Positions 12,511 through 24,300 of a stretch of DNA of 64,000 nt are shown here, piece by piece. The notes under the pieces were generated by a model. The model made no database searches. It worked only from the letters and a program-made list of their open reading frames with translations, and was not told the origin of the DNA. The translations under genes were made by a program, and so were the position numbers. How positions within the stretch are numbered: the stretch's first letter is position 1; each line of letters opens with the position of its first letter. The stretch comes from Desmodus rotundus (Eukaryota; Chordata; Mammalia; Chiroptera; Phyllostomidae): assembly GCF_022682495.2 (NCBI RefSeq), contig NC_071390.1, positions 106,874,294 to 106,938,293 on the forward strand. The letters are read 5' to 3'.

Positions 12511-12533
12511 GTGTGTGTGTGTGTGTGTGTGTG
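12511..12533. repeat. GT dinucleotide microsatellite
   Basis: Eleven uninterrupted GT units. It lies about 80 bp downstream of the CA tract in the opposite sense, so the two can base-pair as inverted repeats. Confidence 0.95.
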
Positions 12534-14408
12534 AAGTCACAAACCACAGAAGAGTTAATACATGCATTTGGGGAGTCTTGTGTCTCAGAACCAACAACAT
12601 GATCCTGCCTCAGGAGGCATCGCCACTGCATGCTACCCACTGACCAGAACAGGGTCCAGGTCTCTCCCATGCCCATCATCTGTTCTCACTATTTTTCACA
12701 CTGCCTCCCTTGCCCCATGTTGCTATTTCCCCTACTTAAATGGATTCTCCACCAAGACTGTCTTTTTGATGAAGACGTTTTTGATTATGCTCTTAGTCAT
12801 TTTTTTAAATCCAAAAATGTTTTACTTCTAGGCATCCTGCAGTGTCTGAAAAACTGGAAGGGGCATGAGGATGCTGGAAGCCAGGTGCACTGCCTGTCTC
12901 CTCACGACGGTCCTTCTGAACCTGTCGAAGCTGCCTGTGCCCTCCCAAGACACTCACCAATGCACACATGGAAAATGGCGTGCTGTTCTTAGTCTCCATC
13001 AGTCATTGAAAACAGTGTTTTTCTTCTCATATCATAGACCCATTACTTCCAGGAGAGCATTTTTCTTTCTCAGTAAATGGCTTATCTTTGATGTGGAAAG
13101 AAGTAAGTAGTTATTTTTATTTGGTATATTTCTTCTCTCCAGCTTGAAAGTCTTAAATCATGAGCTAAACGCAGTGGGGTACCTCTGGAGAGAACATTCT
13201 CGTTATTAGGAGACAAAGCTAGCATTTTGGTTTTCAAGGCATTCAATAAACTCTGCTAAAATATACTGACTAGCCCACACCCAGAATTAAAAATCCTCAC
13301 CAGCAAATTTTCATTGGGGACAGAAAGAGGGGGTCAGTGAGGGAAGGAGGGGGACAGGACAGGCTGAATAAGGAAATCCTATGCACATTGGTTTGGCTGG
13401 AGGCAAGGTTCTGGGAGCAAGAGAGGTGAGAGGGCAACATTGTGTTGAAATAATGTTGGGGGTAAACAGAGATGCTCCGCCTGCGGTGAATTTACACTGT
13501 TACCAGGGATGGCAACAAGGAAAGAGTTTCATGAGGCCTGTTTACATACCCAGAAAATACGTTTAGCTTTCAGAAGTAGTATGCTGCGGTAAATGTCTGA
13601 CATTCAGTTCCTATCCCCAAAATAACTCCCTTCTCAATGGCTCAGGACATCCTCTTTTGTTTCAAGGTACCGAAAGCCATAAATCCATATTTAATTAGCA
13701 TTGAATGAAATGCTGAGGATTATAGGATCTTTGTGCTAAAAATGAAACCCAAATGGGTCTGGCTGATTTATGCCTAATTCAGAGTTGTGGTTTAATTAAA
13801 ATGACATACTGAATTTTTAAAAAATCTCTCGGGAGGATTCCTTCCCACATAAAGTCTAAATTCAGTGTCTCTTCGCTTAGGAGTCTCCTTGTCCCATTGC
13901 CACATCTCTTAACCTGCTTGCTCACTCCTCTCCCAACCACTCACCGCTACTTTCTGAACTGGCTCCTTCCTCATTAATGCGCTCAGTTTCTTAGTGACTC
14001 AAAGTTACAAAGCTACAATTTGCACACAAACACATCTTTGCATCTTGCTGCATGACTTATCCAATAGCTCTGTGAAGATTAACACCCCTTTACCAGGCGT
14101 GTATTTACGGAGGTCAGTGTTAACTTTAAGTATAGGATATTGAGACAAAGTCACAAAGGAAACAATAAATAAAATGATAGATTTTCAAATTGTGTCAGAG
14201 GTGAAATCAGGATATTAATATGAAAAATTTAATAGCACATCTGAAAAATGAAAATTTCCCATCAAAACCCTAAATTGTTATGCCATTGTTTACAAGGATA
14301 AAAATGAATTTATGTAAATCAAAGCTTTTGTCTACTTCCACTCTTAGAAGTGAAAAACATTTTAAGTTAAATTAAGCTACAGAAATATATAATTTCATGA
14401 GCAACTAA
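12534..14408. other. Non-coding sequence with an AT-rich candidate regulatory block
   Basis: No gene is recognisable. Between about 13660 and 13830 there is an AT-rich segment with several homeodomain-type cores ('ttaattagcattga', 'gcctaattcag', 'ggtttaattaaaatgac') and no sign of repeat origin. It resembles vertebrate conserved non-coding elements, but conservation cannot be judged here. Confidence 0.35.
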
Positions 14409-14420
14409 TGAATTATTTTT

Positions 14421-14614
14421 TAAAGATTTTATTCATTTATTTTTAGAGAAAGGGGAAAGGAGAAAGAGAGAAACATCAATGTGTGGTTGCCTCTCTGTAC
14501 CCCCTACTGGGGACCTGGCCTGAAATCCAGACATGTGCCCTGACTGGGAATCGAACCAGTGACCCTTTGATTCACAGGCCAGCGCTCAGTCCACTGAGCC
14601 ACACCAGCCAGGGC
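14421..14614 (-). mobile_element. Ves-type tRNA-derived SINE (bat), reverse orientation
   Basis: Read on the minus strand, the element begins 'agccctggctggtgtggctc', a tRNA-like head with A-box character. It then has the B-box-like 'ggttcgattcccagtcaggg' region (with local mismatches), a body ending in CT-rich sequence and a T/A-rich tail. It is flanked by tgaattattttt (14409-14420) and tgaactattatt (14615-14626), a 12-bp target duplication with two mismatches. Ves SINEs are known from bats and are moved by L1 machinery. This copy is near full length. Confidence 0.9.
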
Positions 14615-14626
14615 TGAACTATTATT

Positions 14627-17445
14627 AAATAATTTTAAAAATTTACTTGTACTTTCATAGGTGCTCAACTTCCAACTGCCAGGATGCCCAAAGATGTCAT
14701 TTTTATTGAAGTGTGAGTTACAGACAATAAAATGCTGTAAAACTATCCTGTGTGTAGCCATCACTCCAAACAACATATAGAACATATCTATTGCCCCAGG
14801 AAGATCCCCTGTGCCCTTTCTAGCAAATTTCCAAAACCATGTGTGGCATTCTTCCCATGGGCTTTCCTTTGCTAGGCATGTGTGTTGGAGGGTCCTGCGC
14901 TGCTGCAGGCCAGGGTGGTGTGTTCCTACCCACAGCTGTGTGGAGGGCTCAGGCAGGGCCATGGGCGGTGCTGGGCTTCCCTGGCATCTGGCCCCTCAGG
15001 CCAGTCCACTCCACCGCCAGTGCCAGAGCAACCCGCTGGTGGCTCCTCCTTCACATCTAGCTTGCTCCCCCTTCTTCCCCCTACTCTGCAGGCATGAGAT
15101 TAGCCAGTGTCTTGTCCTCAGAGCAGGGCTTCTCACTTCTGTGTCCCCAGTTCTTCAGAAGGTTTTAAAATCTTCTGATTTCGCAGACTGTCTGGCTATG
15201 TTTCACTGTTAGAATGAGTGTGACTCTCTTCTATTATTTCTTATACTAACCAGAATGGAAAGTCTTCCCCAAGTGCCTGTAATATAGATACATATATATT
15301 ACATCTTCCTTAAAAAATTCGGAGTTTTTCTTTATTTTTCTCCCAAGCTGTTGAGTGTGTAGCTGCAGCAGTTATAGAGGAGTACAGGGAGAGCTGTGTG
15401 AGCGGAGGGCCTTTAGGACACCTTTTCAAAGACAGCTGGTCCCTGTTCCCACAGCACAGGTCTCTCACCTTGATGTGAGTTACCTTCTGGAGATATTTTA
15501 TACCACCCTGGAACAGACACTCTTATTTTGTAGAATCAGGGAGATTTAGAGATAAGTAGAGATTATCTGATTTAAGAAAAAATTTATTTTATAGGTGAAG
15601 CAAGTCATAGGAAAGGTCTTATAGGAACGGGTGCATGGAGACTGTCATGTCAGAAAGTTGAATGGGTTTTGAAGACTGCGTAGGAGTTTGCTAGGTGAAT
15701 GAAGTGGAGGAGGGGAAGAGCGTTCAGACAGAGACAACATGATGGGATGGGGTGGTCAGGAGCTGTGGAGAGAGAAAACGGAGATTAACAGTGCACGTAA
15801 CCGCCCACACCAAACACGCGAGGACCACAGGCCTCCAGACGCTGGTGCAAGGCACCCCTAATGCCTAAAGAACCTTTCCTTTCCTCTCCTTGTCTGAGTT
15901 TCCTACTTCACCCTCTCTCTTCTTGCAGGAACTAGGGGACAATTCAGAATCAACCCTTCCTTTTCCTGCTACACTGAACTGTACACATTTTAAAGGTTGG
16001 GTTGTGGTATCTGTTGTATTTAGGACAACGTGTCATGTGGAATAGACACGGGAATCTTTCCATTTGTGCAGCAAATACCTATTGTTGACCTACAATGAGG
16101 CAGGTGCTGTACTAGTTCTTTAGGATGGATCACTGTTACACAAAGGAGTCAAACTGCTGGTCTTCCCACAGCCTATGTGTTGTCAGGTAGACCGAGGAAG
16201 CAGTGGTGATGGAGACAGAGAAGACAATAAATGTAATGTATGAGTAAATTAGACAGTATACAGCGTAAGAGAAACCTCATTTACATGTAACAGCAACCAT
16301 TTTATACAATACTATTCCAAATGCTTGGTACAGAGGGAGGTATAAGGTTTAATCAGAAATTTTGTGATGGAGATTTAAGATTGAAGCTGACATATATTTG
16401 TGATATATAGTTGTTCTTTGAAAAATATTCCTTGAAATCAAGTGATTCTATAATTATAAATAGATATTTCACCAACAGACCCCATGTATATAAGAGGTGT
16501 GGGGACTGAGTGCACACCCTGATTTAATGCTTGGAAATCAGAGATCAGGGCAGGTGAAGGTCTGGGCCCAGAAGAGAGGAATGAGCCCCAATCTCAGAGG
16601 CAGCCTTGTAGTGTCACAGACTCCACCGTCCACCTATAGGTGTGGACTTTACAAGTCCCTCCCACCCTGGACGACGTCTGCCTCTGCAGAAGTGGGAAAG
16701 CATGGACAAACCACCACTCCCTCTTGTATCACACGCCCATGTGTTGCCCAGGCATTCAACCACTGGTGGTTTTCTCAGGAAACCTCCACTGAACATCTGA
16801 CAGAAGATTTTTGACCGAGAGATGTCACATGTTTAGTCAATTAACTAACCGATGAACTAAGCCCCTGAGGTGTGCCAGGCATCGTTAGAGAAGAGGGAGA
16901 CAGAATGGGATGCCCCTTGTGAATACATTCCAGTAGGAAATTTATGTAAACTCTGGTTTCTGCTGCTTCAACTCAAGGTTAAGTGGTTTTGTCTCTCCGT
17001 TGTCTCAAAATCTGCCAGGTGGTTGTGTTGAGAATTGGTTGTGTTGGTTGCTCCCATTTGCCCTGCCCCCCGCTCCATCCTTTCTCCATGATCACTATCC
17101 TCATCCCTGTCCTTAGAGGCTGACCTTTAAGGACAGAGTGAGCCAGGTCCCTTGTTGGATGCTTCCTGTTGGGTTTGGCCAAGGAGAGCCCTGGAGACAG
17201 GAGGATGTGGTACTTCTCTCTGGGTCTTAGGCTCCTGTCTTTTAATGATGGTCTCTCGGTTGAATGATCTGACTAGAATTCCAGTGGAACCTCTGATGGA
17301 TATTCCAATTTTGTACCAAGTTTAGGAATCCTGGTGAGGAGAGGAGGAGTAAACTTTTGTCTAAGGTCAGAATCTAAGACATGCTGTTAAGTGGATCGTA
17401 TTGCCTGTTGAACACAGTCACAGAGTGAGTATTGGTAAACTGTTG
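14627..17445. other. Non-coding sequence, with a weak L2-like segment
   Basis: No gene is recognised. Positions about 16065-16260 contain 'caggtgctgtactag' and a 'gagacagagaagacaataa' segment in the order seen in L2-class LINE remnants. The match is weak. The GC-richer patch at 14.8-15.1 kb has overlapping short frames but no exon-like features that I trust. Confidence 0.35.
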
Positions 17446-17577
17446 TACAGGGGTTACCAAAAGTAGGTTTACAGTTGTGAGCATGTGAAACACAGAGTTT
17501 ATTCTTATATTATATTTAATAATTATTGTATGATTTTCCATTTGAACAACTGTAAACCTACTTTTACCCACCTTGTA
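17446..17577. mobile_element. Mariner-type MITE, copy 1 (palindromic, TA-flanked)
   Basis: Terminal inverted repeats 'aaaagtaggtttacagttg' on the left and 'caactgtaaacctactttta' on the right enclose an AT-rich core containing 'gagtttattctta' and 'taataattattgta'. The element is bounded by TA dinucleotides, the mariner target. Total length is about 132 bp with no coding capacity, so it is a miniature non-autonomous element. It shares ends and core with the copy at 50828-50960, which confirms a dispersed family. Confidence 0.9.
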
Positions 17578-18424
17578 TGCCATCAATCTGTTCAAGACCA
17601 AATCCACAATGGATACATTTGTGGGGCTAATTATGGAACTCTGTCTTTTTAAGTAGCCTCAACCAGGAAATAGGCATTTAGGAATTAAAAGTTGGGTAAA
17701 TAAAGTCAAGGACTCAATAAGCTAATATTCCACTGAAAGTCTGAAAGTTCAGGGACAGAAAAGAGTGTTGTAAGTCAAAGCTGAAAGTAAGCAAGTTCCC
17801 CAGAGGGGAGATGAACGGCTAACCTACAAGGAACAGGAAAGAAAGATTAATGCACGTCATTTTGGTGGCAGATATGAATTGTTGAGCATTTGGACTTTAT
17901 GGAGAGAGTGCAGTGAAGAGCCACCAAAAGGTCAGGAAAGAGCTCGATTCTGTGGGTGTTATGAATAACACTATTGTCTGGTTGAGCAAGTGGCTGGAAG
18001 GGAACTGGAACCATCTGCATGGACCTGGGACACACAGGCAAGGCCTTGAATGGGTCCAGCACAACTTTAAAGGCAAAGAACTGGACTTGAGAGGCAGGTC
18101 AGTTAAGATTCGGTATGGAGGCTGGAGCCGGGGACAAAGTCTCATTGAGCAGAGTCTGAGTGTCTCGTCAGGGAATGTGCTTGTTAATCACGTTAGTGGG
18201 GCAATTGGATCAAAGTCCTTCAGGGAAGGAGGGAGATGACCTCAGCCTCCATCCCATTGTTTCTGGGACTGGAACATATTTCTGAGAAGCCTTATAGGTA
18301 AGTAATTACAAAGAAAGGGGCCGATGCAGCAGGCCAGTCGTTTGCACATACGACTTTCTTCTTTGAACTCTTCTAGAATCTGCTACAATTACCAACAAGG
18401 GGTCTTTGGAAGAAAAAGATCTTA
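17578..18424. other. Unique or very old repeat-derived non-coding sequence
   Basis: Purine-rich sequence around 17.8-18.2 kb has a texture similar to old LINE-derived segments, but I cannot assign it. No coding potential is recognised. Confidence 0.3.
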
Positions 18425-18560
18425 AGGTAACTTGGATTCAAGGTAAGCATAGCCTCATGGCCATGCAACTCTGGGGAAGTCCCCGGGCCTTTGTTTTCCA
18501 TTGTGAAGTGGGTAAGGTGACAGCAACCTCACAGAACAGGCGGCATCTATCAAAATGGGG
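18425..18560 (+). mobile_element. MIR SINE fragment
   Basis: This contains the MIR order of words: 'cttggattcaagg' for the coding-strand B-box region, then 'catgcaactctggggaagt' for the core, then 'gggcctttgttttcc' and 'gtgaagtgggtaaggtgac'. It is old and diverged. The whole-family homology is clear, the precise ends are not. Confidence 0.6.
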
Positions 18561-18897
18561 GTGAGCTTGCGGATGCAGAGCAGGTGTCCCCCAAACATCA
18601 ATCTCATTCTGGAGACACCATCCGAGCAGGTTGAGTGATTAGTACATATGCTCACCCCCTTTCCATATCAACCCCTTACACTCCTCCTTCCCCCCAAAAG
18701 AAACTAAACGCCTTGTGTTCTGGGTCACACCTCAGAAGTGTCCATTACCACAAGCTCTAAGGAAACATTTGTTGAATTGGATGGCATTTCTGCTCAGTCA
18801 TCAGTTGACACTCGCCACACCTTGGCTGTCTGAGGAGATGGGCAAAGCACCTCTCAGAGTCTGCCGGAAGCCGATGGGTTCATTAGAGTGTTCCAGA

Positions 18898-19071
18898 GCA
18901 GATGTTTCTGTCCTGGCTGCCTGTTGCAATTCCCTGGGGAAGCATTAAACGTTCCAGTGCCTCAGCCTCACTCCAGACCAATCAAGTCAGAGTGTCTGGG
19001 GGTAGGACCTAGGTAACAGCATTGACAAAGCTCCCAGGTGATTTCTCAGTGAAGTCAACTTGAGAACCACG
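18898..19071 (+). mobile_element. MER5A-type hAT-Charlie element
   Basis: The left half reads 'cctggctgcctgttgcaatt' followed by 'ccctggggaagc'. The centre has 'actccagaccaatcaagtca' and 'gtctgggggtaggacc'. The right end is 'gctcccaggtgatttctcag' and 'cttgagaaccac'. This is the quasi-palindromic architecture of MER5A. Possible degraded 8-bp duplications are gttccaga (18890-18897) and gttctagc (19072-19079). Confidence 0.8.
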
Positions 19072-19277
19072 GTTCTAGCCCACAGAATTATGGCTTCATC
19101 AAAATACCGGCTCAGTGGGCCCAGCTGGCTTCCCCAAAAGACTACATGATTATCACCTTTCACAAGTTATTAATGACAGAAGCCCTGAAATTACTCATTG
19201 GAGTGGACAAGTGGAATGTGACTTCATTTTCTCATTCATGAATTTTGTGAATTGTAAAATAAATACATGGGAGAGGG

Positions 19278-19635
19278 TGTCTTAGTCCATTCAAACTGCC
19301 AAGACAAGATACTATATACACTGGGTGACTTAAACAACAGACATTTATTTCTGGAAGTCTGAGATCAAAGAGTGGGCAGGGCTGACTATTCTTGAGGCCT
19401 TTCTCTTCGGTGTGCAGAAGGCTGTCTTCTCCCTGTGTCCTTATGTGGTCAGCTCTCTGTGTGTGCCTAGGTCCTGATCTCCTCTTCTTATGGGACACCA
19501 CACTTACTGGATTAGGGGGCCTCATTTTAACTTAACTATCACTTTAAATACCCCATCTCCAAATAAAGTCACATTCTGAAGGCCTGCATTAAGGATTCAA
19601 CATATGAATTTAGGAGGGGTGCAATATAAAATAAT
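19278..19635 (-). mobile_element. MLT1-type MaLR LTR, reverse orientation
   Basis: On the plus strand it begins 'cttagtccattcaaactgcc' and contains 'ctgggtgacttaaacaacag', 'tatttctggaagtctgagat', 'cttctccctgtgtccttatg', 'actatcactttaaatacccc' and 'ccaaataaagtcacattctg', ending near 'caacatatgaatttaggagg'. This is the antisense order of MLT1 LTRs of the ERVL-MaLR group. There is no internal region. The overlapping minus-strand frame at 19232-19525 is a chance ORF. Confidence 0.8.
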
Positions 19636-19639
19636 AAAT

Positions 19640-20333
19640 GAAAACATAAAAGAAAATATTTGTAAAGATGGAATTGGGTGTGAAAATTGACTTGGGACAG
19701 TTTTGTTAGTTGTTAGTTAATGGAATTGGATAAGAGTGTTAGAAAATTTATTAGGAAGCAGTTTGGAGGCAGAAACAATGGGAATTCCTTGGAGATCTGG
19801 GATAGCTGCCTTAATCTTAACCCTTCTCTTCCTGGGAGAAGACATATGTCAGCCTTTCTTCTAAGGAATTTGACAGGAAAGCATGTCAAGGATGACTTTG
19901 GTACCTCCCAAAGACTGCCGAGAAGAATGTGATGGGTCACCTGCCCCTGTGCACTGAAGAGGCCCCTGTCTCCCAGCAGCACGACCCAGGATGGCAGTGG
20001 ACAGATTAGAAAACTCAGCATTGTGTCCATTTAACCTTCAAAACTCACAATGTCCGGCCGAGCAGGAGATGACTGTTGGTAAGGGAACATGGAGTCACAT
20101 GGTGGCGGCCCTGAGACAGGGAAGAGTGTTTCCCTGGCTGTCAGCTGCTGCTTAGCTACTATCACACCTCAGTCAGAAAGCATGCTCACGTCACATGTTT
20201 GTATGTGTAACCTGTTGTCACCAGCCCTGTTTTTGCATGGAGTTTGTACTTAGACCATTGCCCTGAGGAACCTGAAAAATCTGCCATGAATCATCATGCA
20301 TATTAAACTGATGTAAGAGAATTCTATTAAAAT
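19640..20333. other. Unique non-coding sequence
   Basis: Sequence between the MLT1 LTR and the second Ves SINE. No recognisable features were found. Confidence 0.4.
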
Positions 20334-20344
20334 ACACAGTGCAG

Positions 20345-20571
20345 TCCCGGCCGGGTGGCTCAGCTGGTGGAACCATTGTCCCATACACCATAAGTTGCTG
20401 GTTTGATCCCTGATCAGGGCACATACCTAGGTTGTGGGTTCAATTCCTATTGGGGCACGTATGGAGGCAACCAATTGATGTTTCCCTCCCAAACTGATGT
20501 TTCTCTCTTCCTCTCCTTCTCTCTCTCTCCCTCCCCAATATCAATAAACATATTTTTTTAAATTAAAAAAC
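20345..20571 (+). mobile_element. Ves-type tRNA-derived SINE, forward orientation
   Basis: The head 'ggccgggtggctcagctgg' matches a tRNA A-box region. 'ggtttgatccctgatcaggg' and a second similar 'gggttcaattcctattgggg' follow. Then comes 'ccaattgatgtttccctccc', a CT-rich tract, 'caataaacatattt' and an A-rich tail. The flanks acacagtgcag (20334-20344) and cacatagtgcag (20572-20583) are an 11-12-bp imperfect target duplication. The duplicated 'ggtt(t/c)(g/a)atccc' block is characteristic of the family. Confidence 0.9.
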
Positions 20572-20849
20572 CACATAGTGCAGAATATGAAGTCATTTAT
20601 TACATGCCATGGAGAAGAGAGGGGAAAACATTCAGTGGGTTATGCTTCCTTCAAGCCCAAGTAACCCCAAGTTGCTGGGTATTTTAGGGTCCCCTTTACA
20701 ACAATCACATAATATTGCACTGAACGTGCGTATGATTGCATTTTGCTTTCTTGTGCCACTCGATAAACACCTGAGTCAGCACTAGCTCAGGAAATACTCA
20801 TGTGCTTTCCTTAATTGTGCTGTATTTATGTAGTAAATTTATGTGTAAT

Positions 20850-21360
20850 TGAAGCTGGAAAAGACACCAGAGCTTGTGCTGCCTGTCACTACCAAACCCA
20901 ATAAGCAGATACAGAGATTGAATCTTCATGGGTGCTTTATTCAGATGGCTGGCGATCTGAGAAGATGGCAGGTTCACACCCTAAAAGAACCATCTTACAG
21001 TCTTACATTTTCTTTCCAGGCCAATGTTTTTATAACAGGGAATAAACAAGGTGTGGTGAGGGGTTTTGAAATTCATGGAAAATTAGATTTAAAAAACTAC
21101 ATTATTCGCGCCCTGAGCAGTTAGCTGTTCCCAGGGGCAGGTGGTCAGCTGTCTCTCCCTGGAACACAATGGCCTAGATGCCTCCACTTGTCCCCAGGCG
21201 GTAACTTATAGCAGTGCCCCAGGAGGTTGGCTGTCTCTTCCATGAGCCAGGATGGGCCTTATCTGTACTTTCTCAAACAAAAGCTTTAACATGTGCATTA
21301 TTTACTAGGCTTATAACTATTTACCTTAAACTAAAATTCTCCAACTCGAGTCCCCTATCA
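20850..21360 (-). mobile_element. Solo LTR of a class I (gammaretrovirus-like) endogenous retrovirus
   Basis: On the minus strand the 511-bp unit begins TGATAGGGGA and ends CTTCA, giving canonical TG...CA termini. Both sides carry TAAT (20846-20849 and 21361-21364), a 4-bp target duplication typical of class I ERVs. A TATA-like box lies near 21027-21035 and an AATAAA signal at 20936-20941, both in minus-strand sense and in correct U3-R-U5 order. No gag, pol or env remnant adjoins it, so it arose by LTR-LTR recombination. The short plus-strand frame at 20849-21124 is antisense noise. The family name is unknown to me. Confidence 0.85.
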
Positions 21361-21364
21361 TAAT

Positions 21365-24300
21365 TAACTCTGTTGTAGATCCACTGAGGTCATCCAAGAG
21401 TGTCCCATGGCGAGGTGGCTGAAGATGGAAGATGAAAGATGAGGTTAATCTAGCAGCTCAGAAGCTTTCTTGGGTCATTTATGATGGGTGAGCTAGATAT
21501 TCCTTGCTTATGAGACCAGAAATGAGAAGGCAAATGGACTCTTAAGCAAACAATTACTAGTAGAAGTCTTACTAATGTGAAGAATTGGTAGTTTCTTTCT
21601 GAATGTGGGGGTGCTCAGGAAAAGTCAGTTTGAATGCTGTCTCCGTGTGCGTGGGATTTGGAAGAGGGAGTTTTAATAAAGGGCATGCATTGCTGTGCCC
21701 CATCTGGGAGGTCCCTCATTCAGAGAAGTCCACGGGAAGCCCTGGAGCACCAGTGAGCTGGGAACTGTGATAGCCCTGGGGGGAGGGGGAGGGGGAGGCC
21801 CAGCCTAGGAGGATCTCACCCAGGGGTTCACTCCTTGCTGAAACCTGAGCAGCAGAAGGGGAGACTTTTCCCACTTGACCCCTGCATCCAGTCTTTCCTG
21901 AAAGCCTGACTTCTTCCCACCAGGCTGCTCCGTTCGACACACAGAACCTCTTTACGCCTGTGGCACCAGCACCTTTGGAGGTGGGGAGGGCCCTGCAAGG
22001 CTGCGTGTCGTGGACAAATTCTGATGTTCCATTTTCTCCATTGGGGCCACCAAAAAATCCCTCTGTCTTTCTCAGTCCTTACTTCACCCTTTCTCCTCTG
22101 TGCTCTGTCATGGAAGGTTCTGAGGTTTATTAGAATCTATACCAATTAAGGATTACTAGTGGATACCAGCCCATTATATCATCTGACCCTCAAAACACAA
22201 GGCTAAAGTTCAAGTCCTGTATTTTCTGACTCCAAACACCAGGCTGTTTGTTTACCCCCACCCCAGCTCTGATTTCCTCTACCTCCTGATTTCCAAGAAA
22301 GTGAGTTCCACTCCTGCTGTTACTACTGTCCCTGTGTGATGGAAATTGACTGGCTTAGCAACACCTCCCTTATATCCTCCATGGATGCTCCTGGTTATTA
22401 GAGATATTCTGTAATTGAAGACAGAAGAATGACACTATGTACTTATTTTCATAAGGCTGTTGCTACTCAGAGATTGGTGAGTAGTAATCTTATGCCCAAG
22501 TCTTAACCTAGGAAGCTTCGTTCTTGTAAGAAAACAACACGAAGGGGATTGTTCTTTCAAGGAATTGCTCCAGGCCATGAGTTTATGCAAAGTGGTAATT
22601 ATAGTTTCAACCCCAGCATTTCCAGTGATCAAACCTTTGGAATGTAATCTTCACAAGGGTCTCCTTCAAACTCCGGGATAATAAACAATCATTTGTGATC
22701 ATTAGCTAGCAGCCTCTCCTTATCCCAGAGAGCTGGGTCACAGAAGTTCTGAGTTTTTGCCTACAGGAAGGGCATTTTTGGTGAAATCCCTCCTCTGTTC
22801 TGGCTGCCATTTCTTCATCTGAGAAATGAGACTCTCCTGCCCCACCTCCCACTGCTCCCATGCTGCCCAAAAGCCACCTTCTGGGACACCCGTTCTCCAA
22901 GGAGGAGCAGTGTCTATTTTTGCATCTTCTCTTCCTCTCAACACCTAGCCCATGTGACTGCACGTATATGGCTAACCATTCGAAATAACTTAAAGAACTG
23001 AGCACTGAAGACAAGCTCTACTGCCCCCCCCCCACTGTGTATATTTTGAGTATTTTGTCAGAAATGTCAAGATTTTATGCATTGCAGTATGCGCATGAAA
23101 TCTTCCCTGTTTTATTTTGGGATTTTATGAAATCTGTAGCAACTAGTTTCTCACAAGTCTATTTTGTGCTGAAGAACCTGTTATTTTCCATTTCTGTGAT
23201 TTCTTGGGACCTACCTTTATCATGACTGACTTCATTCCCAGGCTGATATTCCCACTTACCATTTTCAGCTTCCCTTCTCTGCTGCCTTTTGGGCTCAGTC
23301 CTTTCTCTCTTTTTTTAATGCCATTTGGTAAGAAATCAAGGGCAAATTAGGAAGATGCTGTAGGTTAAGAGCTATAAACATGATTTAAACAGAAAAATGT
23401 TTTTACTTACAGGAAGCAAGAGAATGTGTATATAAAGATAATGTTAAGATTGTAATTGCATATTCTAATAATGTCTGAAATGTGTGCATTTCTGTCACTG
23501 GGGTCAGCGACAGAATAGAAATAGGTAGAGGAGGACCCTCTAATTAGATCACTGTTAGCACAAAGGAAAAAATGGAATTGTTTGCATAAAGGAAGTGACT
23601 AGAGAGAGTGCGCTGTTTCTCTCTGCATCCCCCTCCTCATCCCTGAAACCCTTATTTTTACTTCATTCAACCACTTTTGAGCCTTGGTCAAACTGTTCAT
23701 TGAGACATGACTCTCCTCTAGCATCTCTTATAAAGAATTACATAAAAGAAATAAAAACTCTGTCCTTCTGAAATTAGGAAGAACATGATGAATATTGGGA
23801 AGGCTTGAGACAGACAATCTAATATGTGTGAAAGGCTTCCCTTTTCAAAAAAAAATAGCCTGCATTAATTAAAATTGTTGTGCTCTATTCCTTAAAAAGT
23901 TTGTAAGCTAACTTAAATGGGAGAGAAAAATAGTAAGCTCGGAAATGGAAGTCCACAGATCCTCAGAGTCACCTCCTCAGAAAGACCCTGGAGGTGTTGC
24001 TGGGAGGTTTTGTGTGCTCTACTTAGCAGGATATGTGACCTCACAGACCCTGGTGAGTAAGTGTTTCCAGCAGAGATTACCTTCCCCTGTCTGAGGGCAT
24101 GGCTAGCAGGGGCCCTGTGGCTTTGGTCTCACCTCCCATTTGTGCAGCCAGGACCTGCTTCTCTGAGGAATCTCCCTGGTGGGCACCCCAGGGTGGGGCC
24201 TCCTGGTTAGCATGCAGATTCTGGAAGTACCTGCTTGTGTGGGAACTTGGGAAATGTTTTCATGTCTCCCACTTCTTTGAGTTCCTCTTGTTCTCATCAT

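Noticed and set aside
12261..12533. CRISPR-like or tandem array
   Set aside because: Only microsatellite units are present, with no repeat-spacer structure. The sequence is mammalian.
12120..12600. Thr/His-rich and Cys/Val-rich frames on both strands
   Set aside because: Produced entirely by the CA/GT microsatellites.
14504..14962. 152-codon minus-strand frame with a tRNA-like segment
   Set aside because: Its C-terminal part is the Ves SINE. The tRNA-like head lacks the full cloverleaf of a functional tRNA, so neither a protein nor a tRNA gene is called.
14811..15212. Several overlapping plus-strand frames in a GC-richer patch, possibly an exon
   Set aside because: Three frames are open over the same bases, CpG content is low and no convincing splice pair was seen. 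More likely a compositional effect.
20340..20440. Possible tRNA gene
   Set aside because: A- and B-box-like words are present, but they belong to the SINE head. The downstream CT-rich body and A tail identify it as a SINE.
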